A DNA stretch of 64,000 nucleotides from Niastella sp. (GTDB taxonomy: Bacteria; Bacteroidota; Bacteroidia; Chitinophagales; Chitinophagaceae), in assembly GCA_016710595.1 (NCBI GenBank), contig JADJVM010000003.1, positions 310,001 through 374,000 on the forward strand. The letters run 5' to 3'. The notes beneath the pieces were generated by a model. That model was given only the letters and a program-made list of their open reading frames with translations. It was not told the DNA's origin and searched no databases. The stretch's first letter is position 1. Every line of letters begins with the position of its first letter. The translations under genes and the position numbers were made by a program. Below, piece after piece: positions 18,190 through 27,509 of the stretch.

Positions 18190-18547
18190 AAAGAGACTTG
18201 ATTTTAATGTAGGTAAAATCATTCTCCAAAAAATAATAGCGGCTAAAGGGCCAACTTTAAGCCCATTTTTATTTGAATAGCTGCCACCCGCACCCGTAAC
18301 TCTATCCTTAAATTTTGAATAACTTCCTTTAAATCCTAAAGCAAGTTTGTCAATTATAAAGTAGCCAACTGTGGGTGAAATACTAATGTCAACTCATTTG
18401 GATGTAGACGAATAAGTTGGGCTAGTGTATTCAGTATTGGAGGAAAAGAAAATTTCCTGTACCTCCAACAAGCCAAATACCTTTGTCTAATTAGGTGTTG
18501 GCATTAACAAAGAAAAATAAAGACAAAAATGCGATGATTAGTTTCAT
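18190..18547 (-). pseudogene. Broken outer-membrane beta-barrel protein gene
   Basis: Reading leftward from the ATG at 18547 gives a signal-peptide-like start (MKLIIAFLSLFFFVNANT), a stop at 18493-18491, then LDKGIWLVGGTGNF. After a frame change near 18440-18450 comes SSNTEYTSPTYSSTSK, a TGA at 18396-18394, then VDISISPTVGYFIIDKLALG and FKGSYSKFKDRV. Pieces such as WLVGG and SPTVGYFIIDKLALG are typical of Bacteroidota beta-barrel (porin-family) proteins. Two nonsense codons, at least one frameshift and loss of the C-terminal half make it a clear remnant. Both stops could have arisen by C-to-T change (CAA to TAA, CGA to TGA). Confidence 0.8.
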
Positions 18548-18902
18548 ATTAAAAATGGGTTTAAGAATTTGAAACGAAATATATGAAGGAGGGCTATGTA
18601 TAGTTATTATATTGTGATTAAAGTGTTTCATCCGTTGTTAATTTCCTCGAGTCAATTTTTGAGTGCCTCGGTAGGGTTGCTTACAACTTCGTTATTTGTG
18701 ATAGAATATTTCTCGTATTAAATATTCTACAAGTGATTTTTTTTCGAAGTCAATTAATTCATACCAACTTTATAAACTATCTCAGTATTTATTTTTAATG
18801 TAAGAATGGTTTTTTCATTACTTACAACTTCATCATGCTGCGGGATCAGAAACCCAGGAATCTTCTCCGGGTTATTTATAATATTTTATGATTCATTAAG
18901 CC

Positions 18903-19004
18903 GTGAAAAACCCTCTCGTATATTTGCTGGCAGGGCTACTTTCTTTTTTATTTCTTATAAACATAAATTTTAAGTTTAAACCAGCACAAAAAATACCTCT
19001 TTAG
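18903..19004 (+). CDS. Possible 33-residue membrane peptide
   Basis: A GTG-started frame encodes one hydrophobic helix with a basic N-terminus (MKNPLVYLLAGLLSFLFLI) and a short basic tail. It has the look of a small membrane peptide, or of the surviving N-terminus of a larger lost gene in this decayed region. There is no ribosome-binding site or terminator to support expression. Confidence 0.2.
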   Translation: MKNPLVYLLAGLLSFLFLININFKFKPAQKIPL

Positions 19005-19092
19005 CAGTATTTTTATGCTGTACAAGTATTTAAAATAAAAATACCGGCACATATACCGGGTACCCCGCCCATTCAATTTTAAAGGTTCTGTA

Positions 19093-19707
19093 TTAATGAA
19101 TAAAAAATGTAATGATACCGGTAATAATTAAAATGCCACCGGTAATGATACCGGCATTATGCTCCAGGCTATGCCAGTTTAATTTTAGCATACCCTTGTA
19201 GGCAATAGTAATCCAAATCATCATACCGGTAAGCGTAACCACGGCATACATTAATGCGATTGCCGCCGAAAACCAAAACCCATACGTACCTGCTAAAAAG
19301 AAATAAGCTTCTATTTCCATACAGGGAGAGAGGAACATCGCAATTACAAGGGCTACAATTATTTTTGATTTACTTCGGCCAATCATCTTTTTTTCATCTA
19401 AATGAAAATGATGGTGTTTATAATGTTGCTGGATAAAATAAAATCCCAATAATATTAAAATACCCGGCGCCACCAATCTTGTAAAATAGTCGGCATACTC
19501 CTGCATACTGGCGCCTACATACCCCAAAATGAAACCAATTATTACGGTACTTACAACATGCGCCAACCCCGCCATAAATGTGATTTTTATAGTTTGTGGT
19601 AAGTTCCACTTTTCTTTACGGCCAATAGCTAGTACCGGCAACCAATGGCTGGGGATAAGTGCATGCAAGAGGCTTATTAAAAAACTGGCAATGATAATGG
19701 TACTCAT
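19093..19707 (-). CDS. Six-helix membrane protein, NicO/UreH-like metal transporter candidate
   Basis: 204 residues with about six transmembrane helices. The first helix carries HALIPSHWLPV and a later one LSPCMEIEAYFF. Between helices 3 and 4 is a histidine-rich loop (QQHYKHHHFH). The HALxPxH motif and His-rich loop resemble nickel/cobalt efflux and urease-accessory-type permeases, so a role in divalent metal or thiol transport is inferred. No metal regulator or urease gene is nearby. Start ATG at 19707. Confidence 0.6.
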   Translation of the reverse strand: MSTIIIASFLISLLHALIPSHWLPVLAIGRKEKWNLPQTIKITFMAGLAHVVSTVIIGFILGYVGASMQEYADYFTRLVAPGILILLGFYFIQQHYKHHHFHLDEKKMIGRSKSKIIVALVIAMFLSPCMEIEAYFFLAGTYGFWFSAAIALMYAVVTLTGMMIWITIAYKGMLKLNWHSLEHNAGIITGGILIITGIITFFIH

Positions 19708-19933
19708 ATACGGTATCTTATTTGCACGGGCAAATAGCGTTCAAAGGTTGTATAAACCCTTGTGATTCCAAAATAAATTTAAACTTGCTTCGTTACAATA
19801 ACAGCATCGGGTACTTAAACTCATGCAAAAGATCATATTGAATTACCGTGGCTTAACAATATTTTATAGAAATATAGTATTACCGATACCCTTATTTAGC
19901 ATCTAATAAATACATCCATCAAAGTAAAAAACC

Positions 19934-20260
19934 ATGAAAAGAGTAATACAAAACCAGGAGATGCTTTTAAATATGGGGGCACGTTTTTTTAAACAGGAAA
20001 TTTGCGAAAGATCGCCAAAAAGCGAAACAAAAAAACTTTCTCAGCCAGATTTAATAGCGGAACTGTGCTGGAGTGGACTGCTTCCTGAAATGCTTCCCCA
20101 GGTAACTGAAAACGGACTGGATGGCCAGCCCCTTACTTTATGGGAAGTAGAACAGGGGAATAAACTGATGTATTTACGCCTGGGCGAAATGCGCCATTCA
20201 GTAAACAATCCTGATTCCATACATCCTTCAGTATTTTTAATTTATACTTCGTATAATTAA
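19934..20260 (+). CDS. Unrecognised 108-residue protein
   Basis: A soluble, mixed-charge protein with two Cys, beginning MKRVIQNQEMLLNMGARFF and ending HPSVFLIYTSYN; no signal or membrane segment. I know no family that fits. A strong rho-independent terminator 57 bases downstream indicates that it is a real transcription unit. It stands alone between a divergent membrane protein and an amidohydrolase. Confidence 0.55.
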   Translation: MKRVIQNQEMLLNMGARFFKQEICERSPKSETKKLSQPDLIAELCWSGLLPEMLPQVTENGLDGQPLTLWEVEQGNKLMYLRLGEMRHSVNNPDSIHPSVFLIYTSYN

Positions 20261-20316
20261 TATATTGTGCTCATGGGTATGATAAAATATTAGTATCGTT
20301 GAGATAAAACGACTGT

Positions 20317-20346
20317 ATCGCATAAAGAGATTTATGCGATTTTTTT
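20317..20346 (+). terminator. Rho-independent terminator
   Basis: A 10-bp perfect stem (ATCGCATAAA paired with TTTATGCGAT), a 4-base loop and a run of six or more T. It closes the 19934-20260 unit. Confidence 0.88.
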
Positions 20347-20365
20347 ATTCTCATTATTGCCAGCT

Positions 20366-20373
20366 TATCTTTG
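20366..20373 (+). promoter_or_regulatory. Putative -7 box of the amidohydrolase gene
   Basis: TATCTTTG is a perfect TAnnTTTG match 26 bases before the ATG at 20400 and just behind the preceding terminator, which supports a new promoter here. Confidence 0.45.
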
Positions 20374-20399
20374 TGAGCCAACATCTTAACAATTCTTTT

Positions 20400-22040
20400 A
20401 TGAAACAAGTTCTCTTCATTGTAACTACGATTGTTTTCTTCAGCGTTTTTCAATCTTGTAAATTCAGGCAAAAAGTTTCACAAATTGTACATCATGCTAA
20501 AATTTATACGGTGGATGATAACTTTAGGGTGGTAGAAGCGATGGCCATAAATGATGGTAAAATATTAGAAACAGGAAGTAATGATGAAATTTTAAAAAAG
20601 TATGAATCAGACAATGAAATAAATGCAGCCGGCAAAGCAATATTTCCCGGGTTTATAGATGCCCACTGTCATTTTACGGGATATGCAACCGATGGTTGGA
20701 AATGTGTTCTTACCGGCACCGAAAGCTGGCAACAAATTTTAGATACCCTTGTGAATTACAGCAAAACCGCACCTATGGAGTGGTTGTATGGCAGGGGCTG
20801 GGATCAAAATGATTGGGTAATAAAAGAATTCCCGGATAAAGAAAAACTGGATAGCTTGTTTCCAGGAAGGCCGGTGTTTTTAAAAAGATTAGATGGTCAT
20901 GCTGCCATTGCCAATCAAAAAGCACTGGATATAGCAGGTATAAATACTACTACCCAAATTGATGGTGGAGATATAGAAATTAAAAATGGCAAACTTACCG
21001 GGATGCTGCTAGACAATGCAATGGATTTGGTAGAACAAAAGATACCGCAAATAAGCGACTCGCTGGCAATAGAATATTTTAGCCGGTTACAACAAAAATG
21101 TTTTGCAGATGGGCTTACCGGGGTGCAGGATTGCGGCATTAGTGAACATACTTTAGCATTACTGGAAGAATCACAGGCACAAAAAAAATTACAGATGAAA
21201 GTTTTTGCCTTACTCAGTGATGATTCTACCATCTACGAAAAATGGGTAAAAAAAGGAAGGTATAAAAATGGATTGATAGCCGTAGGAGGGTTTAAATTTT
21301 ATGCCGACGGTGCGCTCGGATCAAGAGGCGCCTGTCTTTTACAGCCATATACTGATAAGCCCGGCTGGTACGGCTTTTTATTAAGCAGCCCCGATCATTT
21401 TAAGCGTGCCGCAGAAATATTGATACATAGTAACCTGCAAATGTGTACCCATGCCATTGGGGATAGTGGCAACCGGGAACTATTAAAAATATATGCTGAT
21501 GTTTTAAAAGATAAAAATGATAAACGCTGGAGAATAGAACATGCACAAATATTAGATAGCGCCGATTTTCATTATTTTAAAGATTATTCCATTATCCCTT
21601 CGGTACAGCCTACCCATGCCACAAGCGATATGTATTGGGCCGAAACAAGAATTGGCCCACAGCGTATGAAATATGCGTATGCATATAAAACTTTGCTGGC
21701 ACAAAATGGTTGGCAACCACTTGGTACCGATTTTCCGGTAGAAGATATTAGCCCAATTAAAACATTTTTTGCAGCAGTGGTAAGGCAGGATGCTAAAGGC
21801 TTTCCGCCCGGGGGGTTTCAAAAAGATGAAGCGCTTACACGCCAGGAAGCCATAAGAGGAATGACGATATGGGCAGCTAAAGCGGTTTTTCAGGAAAAAG
21901 AAAAAGGCAGCCTGGTAAAAGGAAAAGCTGCAGATTTTATTATGCTTGATACCGATTTAATGCAATGTAATGAGCAGGATATATTAAGCACAAAAGTAAA
22001 AGCAGTTTATATAAACGGAAAAAACGTTTGGGAACAATAA
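20400..22040 (+). CDS. Lipoprotein amidohydrolase (YtcJ-like)
   Basis: 546 residues from ATG 20400. A lipoprotein signal (SVFQSC near residue 20) is followed by an amidohydrolase of the metal-dependent TIM-barrel superfamily. The metal-site motif is DAHCHF near 90, later histidines lie in CTHAIGDSGN and EHAQI, and the terminal Asp is in LGTDFPVE. The arrangement matches the YtcJ/Amidohydro_3 group, which hydrolyses N-substituted amides with one or two zinc ions. Substrate unknown; location is periplasmic or surface, inferred from the lipobox. An in-frame ATG at 20334 lies in the terminator and is rejected. Confidence 0.88.
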   Translation: MKQVLFIVTTIVFFSVFQSCKFRQKVSQIVHHAKIYTVDDNFRVVEAMAINDGKILETGSNDEILKKYESDNEINAAGKAIFPGFIDAHCHFTGYATDGWKCVLTGTESWQQILDTLVNYSKTAPMEWLYGRGWDQNDWVIKEFPDKEKLDSLFPGRPVFLKRLDGHAAIANQKALDIAGINTTTQIDGGDIEIKNGKLTGMLLDNAMDLVEQKIPQISDSLAIEYFSRLQQKCFADGLTGVQDCGISEHTLALLEESQAQKKLQMKVFALLSDDSTIYEKWVKKGRYKNGLIAVGGFKFYADGALGSRGACLLQPYTDKPGWYGFLLSSPDHFKRAAEILIHSNLQMCTHAIGDSGNRELLKIYADVLKDKNDKRWRIEHAQILDSADFHYFKDYSIIPSVQPTHATSDMYWAETRIGPQRMKYAYAYKTLLAQNGWQPLGTDFPVEDISPIKTFFAAVVRQDAKGFPPGGFQKDEALTRQEAIRGMTIWAAKAVFQEKEKGSLVKGKAADFIMLDTDLMQCNEQDILSTKVKAVYINGKNVWEQ

Positions 22041-22221
22041 ACTGGAGGTTAAAGAAAATGATCATTACTGACTTTCATTTATCACAGCAACCTGCATGAG
22101 CTTGCATTGAGATTATGAGTGCTTTATGGCCCCAAAAAATGTATGGTATTACCTGGTTTTGTGTTATGAAATATTCTGCAAATCTTAAACTATCTTTAAT
22201 GTCCAAAAATTTATAATACAC

Positions 22222-24321
22222 ATGAAAGCATTTATTTTATTAAGTCTTTCCCTGTTTTCCTTAGATACCATGGCACAAAAAATGAATTACCCGGTTACAG
22301 AAAGAGGCAATCAAACTGATAATTATTTTGGAAGAGAAGTAAAAGACCCTTATCGCTGGTTAGAAAATGATACAGCAAAAAATACCGAAGCCTGGGTAAA
22401 AAAACAGAATGCGGTTACACAAGCGTATCTCAATAAAATCCCTTTTAGGGAAAAGATCAAAAACAGGCTTACCGAACTATGGAATTATCCAAAATATTCA
22501 GCGCCTGCACAGCATGGTGATTACCTGGTATTTTTTAAAAATGACGGTTTACAAAACCAGGCCGTATTGTATGTACAAAAAACAGAGGCAGGGGAACCTG
22601 AAGTATTGCTGGATCCCAATAAAATGTCTGCTGATGGAACGGTTGCTTTACAGGCCACTTCGTTCTCAAAAAATCAAAAATATTTTGCCTATTCTGTTGC
22701 TGCATCGGGCAGCGATTGGCAAGAGATCTATATCATGGATTTTAAAACAAGAAAACTGTTACCCGAAAAAATTGAGTATGTAAAATTTTCGGGAATGAGC
22801 TGGCTGGGTGATGAAGGGTTTTATTATAGTGGCTACTCCAGGCCACAAAATGAGAAAACAAAATTCAGCGTAAAAACAGAGTATCAAAAAGTGTATTATC
22901 ATAAAGTGGGTACCACACAAAGTGATGATAAATTAGTATATGAAGATAAAGAACATCCACTTAGATATGTAGGCGCAGGGCTTACCGAAGATGAGCGCTT
23001 TCTGATATTAAGTATTGCTGAAGGAACAGATGGAAGTGAAATAAAAATAAAAGATCTTGCAGATAAAAATGCCAATGGTTTTAAAACAATTGTAAAGGGG
23101 TTTGCAACCAATGCCGATGTGATAGACAATGAGGGTGATAAAATTTTAGTGCGTACCAATAATGAAGCGCCCAATTATAAATTAGTGTTGATTGACCCGA
23201 ATAACCCGGACCCCGAAAATTGGGTCACCATAATACCTGAGGAAAAAGAATTATTAGAATTTGTGAGTACCGGGGGCGGTAAAATTTTTGCAGGTTATTT
23301 AAAAGATGTAAGCACAAGGGTAAACCAATATTCTTTGCAGGGAAAGTTTGAGCATCAGATAAAACTGCCCGGTATTGGTACTGCCACAGGTTTTGGATGT
23401 AAGAAAAATGAAAATTATTTTTATTATACCTATACTTCATTTATTTATCCGCCGGCTATCTTTAAATATGATATTCAAAAAGAAACTTCTTCTTTGTTTC
23501 GGAAATCAGAAGCAAACTTTGATGTAGAGGCTTATGAAATCAAACAGGTTTTTTATTCCAGCTATGATGGTACTAAAGTACCCATGTTTATCATGCATAA
23601 AAAAGATATTAACTTAGATGGCAATAATCCCACTATGTTATATGCTTATGGCGGTTTTAATATTAATATCACACCAGCATTCAATATTTCAATCATTCCA
23701 TTTTTAGAAGAAGGAGGTATTTATGCCATTGCCAATATCAGGGGCGGTGGCGAATATGGCGAAGCCTGGCATAAAGCAGGAATGCTAAATAAAAAGCAAA
23801 ACGTGTTTGATGATTTTATTGCAGCAGCAGAATATTTAATAAAAGAAAGATATACCTCATCTGCAAAACTTGCCATAAGAGGAGGTAGCAATGGTGGTTT
23901 ACTCATTGGCGCCGTAATGACGCAGCGGCCAGATTTGTTTAAAGTTGCCATTCCACAGGTGGGGGTATTAGATATGTTGCGTTACCATAAGTTTACCGTA
24001 GGCTGGGGCTGGGCAGTAGAATATGGTAGCAGCGATAAAAAGAAAGATTTTGAATATCTTATCAAATATTCGCCGTTGCATAATTTAAAACAGGGTACCT
24101 GCTACCCTGCTACTTTAATTACCACTGCCGATCATGATGACCGTGTGGTGCCGGCACATTCATTTAAGTTTGCGGCCGAGTTACAACACGACCAGGGTTG
24201 TAATAACCCCACTTTGATCCGCATTGATAGCAAAGCAGGCCACGGCGCCGGCAAGCCTACCGCAAAAGCAATTGAAGAACTGGCCGATATTTGGAGCTTT
24301 ACATTATACAATATGCAATAA
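22222..24321 (+). CDS. Prolyl oligopeptidase (S9A-like)
   Basis: 699 residues. After an 18-residue signal peptide (cleavage at MAQ), it starts with the S9A hallmark DPYRWLEND, then a beta-propeller (~70-420) and a C-terminal hydrolase domain. The nucleophile is Ser556 in RGGSNGG; the Asp lies in TTADHDDRV and the His in KAGHGAG. The length is that of classic prolyl oligopeptidases, which cut after proline in short peptides. The signal peptide points to the periplasm. A cytochrome-like lipoprotein gene follows 37 bases later. Confidence 0.93.
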   Translation: MKAFILLSLSLFSLDTMAQKMNYPVTERGNQTDNYFGREVKDPYRWLENDTAKNTEAWVKKQNAVTQAYLNKIPFREKIKNRLTELWNYPKYSAPAQHGDYLVFFKNDGLQNQAVLYVQKTEAGEPEVLLDPNKMSADGTVALQATSFSKNQKYFAYSVAASGSDWQEIYIMDFKTRKLLPEKIEYVKFSGMSWLGDEGFYYSGYSRPQNEKTKFSVKTEYQKVYYHKVGTTQSDDKLVYEDKEHPLRYVGAGLTEDERFLILSIAEGTDGSEIKIKDLADKNANGFKTIVKGFATNADVIDNEGDKILVRTNNEAPNYKLVLIDPNNPDPENWVTIIPEEKELLEFVSTGGGKIFAGYLKDVSTRVNQYSLQGKFEHQIKLPGIGTATGFGCKKNENYFYYTYTSFIYPPAIFKYDIQKETSSLFRKSEANFDVEAYEIKQVFYSSYDGTKVPMFIMHKKDINLDGNNPTMLYAYGGFNINITPAFNISIIPFLEEGGIYAIANIRGGGEYGEAWHKAGMLNKKQNVFDDFIAAAEYLIKERYTSSAKLAIRGGSNGGLLIGAVMTQRPDLFKVAIPQVGVLDMLRYHKFTVGWGWAVEYGSSDKKKDFEYLIKYSPLHNLKQGTCYPATLITTADHDDRVVPAHSFKFAAELQHDQGCNNPTLIRIDSKAGHGAGKPTAKAIEELADIWSFTLYNMQ

Positions 24322-24358
24322 CATGAATTAATAAAATAACCCTCTTAATTATAGTTTT

Positions 24359-24721
24359 ATGAAAAGAATTATTTTCTCAATAGCAACCATTTGCCTCGTA
24401 ACTTTTTTTTCTTACTGTACCAGCAGCAAAAAAACAACTTCATCGTCAGCTATTGAAACTTCAAAAAGTGATATTACGTATCATGGAATTGTGCAGGAGA
24501 TTATTACCACCCGTTGCGCTCCCTGTCATATCCCCGCTAAAGGCGGGAAAAAATTAGCGCTTGATAATTACGATGCCATTACAAAAAATATAGATGAAAT
24601 AATTTATCGTGTTTCATTGTCACCGGGTGAAAAGAAATATATGCCAAAGAAAAACCCGGCTTTGGGAGCAGATAGTATTGCTGTTTTAAAAAATTGGGCA
24701 GCAGCAGGATTCGCTAAATAG
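24359..24721 (+). CDS. Small c-type cytochrome lipoprotein
   Basis: 120 residues: a lipoprotein signal (FSYC near residue 20), a Ser/Thr-rich linker, then one heme-attachment site CAPCH near 58-62 in TTRCAPCHIP. A plausible axial Met lies in KKYMPKKNP. The domain is about 80 residues, as in small monoheme cytochromes exported in Bacteroidota. Its electron-transfer partner is not visible. It is 37 bases after the prolyl oligopeptidase and convergent with the next gene (5-base gap). Confidence 0.8.
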   Translation: MKRIIFSIATICLVTFFSYCTSSKKTTSSSAIETSKSDITYHGIVQEIITTRCAPCHIPAKGGKKLALDNYDAITKNIDEIIYRVSLSPGEKKYMPKKNPALGADSIAVLKNWAAAGFAK

Positions 24722-24726
24722 GTAAT

Positions 24727-25161
24727 TTATTTTTTAAGTAGAATTTTTGCAAAGCGTTTTAGCTCTTCTAATTCTGCCGGGCTTAAAAAATAAGACTGAT
24801 CAAAATTGTGTTTAAAAAAGAGCACCCTTTTGTGTTCCGGGTATTTTTTTAGTATTTCATCAATCAGTAATTGCACCTCCGGGTCTTTTTCCCGTTTTTC
24901 ATGAGTGATCGTAACTTCAGATTTTTGTTTACTGTGTTTTTTTAAAATAATGGCTTCTAAAGTTGCCAGTTTAGCCGGGGGGATGCCAGGTACTTTGGAG
25001 GCGTGGCCAAGCAAACCTTCCAATTGCTTTTTACTTAACCCGCCCCGCTCAATATATTGAATATACAGGCTGTTTATAAAAGTAGATGCCGGTTTGGCCT
25101 GCTTTACGGCAAGCAAAACATCATGTACAATATCAACTTCAGGTTTTAATTTGCCCATCAT
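24727..25161 (-). CDS. Unrecognised helical basic protein
   Basis: 144 residues, lysine-rich and predicted mostly helical, without signal or membrane segments. Two ATGs (25161 and 25158) are possible starts. The segment GGLSKKQLEGLLGHASKVPGI looks like a helix-turn-helix-like or saposin-like hairpin, but I cannot assign a family. It is convergent with the cytochrome gene and divergent from the S46 peptidase. Confidence 0.6.
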   Translation of the reverse strand: MMGKLKPEVDIVHDVLLAVKQAKPASTFINSLYIQYIERGGLSKKQLEGLLGHASKVPGIPPAKLATLEAIILKKHSKQKSEVTITHEKREKDPEVQLLIDEILKKYPEHKRVLFFKHNFDQSYFLSPAELEELKRFAKILLKK

Positions 25162-25295
25162 TACGGTATATAGAGGCTTAAGTTATATGATTTTATTTAA
25201 TATCAATCTATGAATTTAAGGTTTTAATTATGATAATAATAAACGCTGCTACATAAAATTTCTTAGGTTTGTCAATAATTTATAAATTATAAAAC

Positions 25296-27458
25296 ATGAA
25301 GAAACTTTTATTAGTCCTCGTGCTTTTTGCAGGAATTACTAAAGCAAAAGCAGATGAAGGAATGTGGTTGCCGATGTTACTTGGCAAGCAAGTATATAAC
25401 GACATGGTAAAAAAAGGCCTAAAGCTTACCAAAGAACAATTGTATTCTGTAAATAAATCTTCATTAAAAGATGCGATCATCATCTTTGGTGGCGGATGTA
25501 CTGGTGAAATTGTGAGCAACCAGGGCTTAATTTTCACCAATCATCATTGCGGGTATGGGGCCATTACAAAAGCAAGCAGTGTAGAACATAATTATTTACG
25601 GGATGGCTTTTATGCATTTAATAAAGACCAGGAATTAGAATCGGAGCTTACGGTACAGTTCTTAGACCGCATTGTAGATGTAACTGCAGAAGTAGAGGCA
25701 GGTTTAAAAGGTTTAAGCTGGGAAGAGCGGAGCAAAAAAATTAATGATATTACCCGGTCTATTACAGATAAAGTACTGGACAAAGAAAATGGTTTATCAG
25801 GCAGGGTTTACAGTATGTTTAAAGGCAACCAATACCTGATGTATGTATATAAAACCTACCGTGATATTCGTTTGGTAGGAGCGCCACCCGAAAGTGTAGG
25901 AAAATTTGGCGGTGATACCGATAACTGGGAATGGCCACGCCATACCGGCGATTTCTCCATCTTTAGGGTATATACTTCCAAGGATGGCAAGCCGGCAGAT
26001 TATAGCAGGGAGAATATTCCATTAAAGCCAAAATATTTTTTACCTGTAAGTATTAAAGGTGTAAAAGATGGTGATTACGCCATGATATATGGTTATCCCG
26101 GGGGTACTAACCGGTATGAAACCAGCTATGGCATTAAATTAAAAAATGAAATTGAAAATCCTTCTTTAGTGAACCTCCGTGCCATGCGTTTAAAATATAT
26201 GCATGCACAAATGATTAAAGACCCTGCCGTAAAATTAAAATTGGCCAATAGCTATGCAGGCATTGCTAATTATTGGAAATTTTTTGACGGTGAAACAAAG
26301 CAATTGAAAAAATTTCATACCTATGAACAAAAGCAGGATTATGAAAAGAATTTTCAAAAATGGGCAAATGGAAAACCTGAGTTTGAAAATATTTTGAGTG
26401 ATTACGAAGCAAATTATGCTGCCTGGACGCCCTATAGCAAAATGCGCCAATACACCAATGAAGGTATCATGGGATCGCCGCTTGCTGTTTTTGCTGCTTC
26501 ATTAATTACTTTAGAAAGAGAATTATTAAAACCCGGCAGCAAGGCTGAGGATATTAAGAAACTGGCAGAAACAGCCAATAAACGCAGGACTGCTTTTTTA
26601 GAAAGTGAAGACAAACCAAGTGATGAAAAAATTGTGGCCGATGCTGCCATGATGTTTTACCAGGATATTGAAAAGAGCCAGCACCCGGTAGGGTTTTACG
26701 AGTCTTTAAAAAATATTTTCGGTAGCCTGGAAGATGAGGCAACGTATAAGAAATGGGCAAAAAATATGTTTGACAATACAATCGTATTTGATGATAGTAA
26801 ATGGAATTCATTTATTGCCAATCCCGAAGCGAATGTGCTTCAATCTGATCCGGCCTATGCCTATTCATCTGCATTTGTACAAAATTACAATACCAAGTAT
26901 GCCCCGTTGTATGCTGCTTTTATGAATAAAAACAATGAGCTGGGTATGGAGTATATGAAAGGGATCATGCAAATGAACCCGGCTGCTGCTGCTAAAATGT
27001 ATCCTGATGCCAACTTTAGCATGAGGGTAAGTTACGGTAGTGTAAAAAGTTATTCTCCCAGGGATGCGGTATATTATGATTATGAAACTACCAGCAAAGG
27101 AATTTTAGAAAAATATATTCCGGGAGATTATGAATTTGATCTGCCGGCACGGCAAATAGAGTTGCTGAAGAAAAAAGAATTTGGCCAGTATATGGATAAG
27201 CGTAAAAAAGACCTGGTAGTAGGTTTTATAACCACCAACGATATTACGGGAGGCAATAGCGGCAGCCCGGTAATGGATGGTTACGGCAACCTGATAGGCC
27301 TTGCATTTGATGGTAATTATGAAGCACTCAGCCATAAAATTGCATTTGATAAAGACCTTAACAGGACCATTTGTGTAGATGTTCGCTACGTGCTATGGTG
27401 TATTGATATTCTTGGCGGTGCTAAAAATATCATCAACGAATTAAAAATTGTGAGATAA
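25296..27458 (+). CDS. S46 dipeptidyl-peptidase, DPP7-like
   Basis: 720 residues: signal peptide to AKA (about 19), then DEGMWLP, the usual mature start of S46 enzymes. The triad is His84 in TNHHC, an Asp in HTGDFS and Ser655 in GGNSGSP. The residue 18 places after the serine is Gly673 (in LAFDGNYE). In this family Gly at that site goes with DPP7-type hydrophobic P1 preference, whereas Arg gives the acidic-specific DPP11. It removes dipeptides from free N-termini in the periplasm. A textbook terminator follows. Confidence 0.94.
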   Translation: MKKLLLVLVLFAGITKAKADEGMWLPMLLGKQVYNDMVKKGLKLTKEQLYSVNKSSLKDAIIIFGGGCTGEIVSNQGLIFTNHHCGYGAITKASSVEHNYLRDGFYAFNKDQELESELTVQFLDRIVDVTAEVEAGLKGLSWEERSKKINDITRSITDKVLDKENGLSGRVYSMFKGNQYLMYVYKTYRDIRLVGAPPESVGKFGGDTDNWEWPRHTGDFSIFRVYTSKDGKPADYSRENIPLKPKYFLPVSIKGVKDGDYAMIYGYPGGTNRYETSYGIKLKNEIENPSLVNLRAMRLKYMHAQMIKDPAVKLKLANSYAGIANYWKFFDGETKQLKKFHTYEQKQDYEKNFQKWANGKPEFENILSDYEANYAAWTPYSKMRQYTNEGIMGSPLAVFAASLITLERELLKPGSKAEDIKKLAETANKRRTAFLESEDKPSDEKIVADAAMMFYQDIEKSQHPVGFYESLKNIFGSLEDEATYKKWAKNMFDNTIVFDDSKWNSFIANPEANVLQSDPAYAYSSAFVQNYNTKYAPLYAAFMNKNNELGMEYMKGIMQMNPAAAAKMYPDANFSMRVSYGSVKSYSPRDAVYYDYETTSKGILEKYIPGDYEFDLPARQIELLKKKEFGQYMDKRKKDLVVGFITTNDITGGNSGSPVMDGYGNLIGLAFDGNYEALSHKIAFDKDLNRTICVDVRYVLWCIDILGGAKNIINELKIVR

Positions 27459-27481
27459 AAAAAATAGGAAATAATTTTAGA

Positions 27482-27507
27482 GGCCCCGTTTTACGGGGCT
27501 TTTTTTA
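27482..27507 (+). terminator. Rho-independent terminator after the S46 gene
   Basis: A 7-bp GC-rich stem (GCCCCGT/ACGGGGC, 27483-27499) with a 3-base loop and a run of seven T. It lies between convergent genes, just before the end of the aspartyl protease gene. Confidence 0.92.
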
Positions 27508-27509
27508 TA

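Larger units (their letters stand above)
17899..19092. other. Gene-poor, decayed region
   Basis: About 1.2 kb without an intact gene of normal size. It holds a broken beta-barrel gene on the minus strand (separate entry) and a short minus-strand frame at 18003-18134 (43 residues, unrecognised). A 21-residue tail ending in NPTEALKN at 18652-18714 is faintly like the end of FtsX-type permeases. The rest looks non-coding. Confidence 0.55.

Noticed and set aside
18652..18714. Tail ending in NPTEALKN, faintly like the C-terminus of FtsX-type permeases
   Set aside because: Only about 20 codons are open before stops, too little to call a pseudogene.
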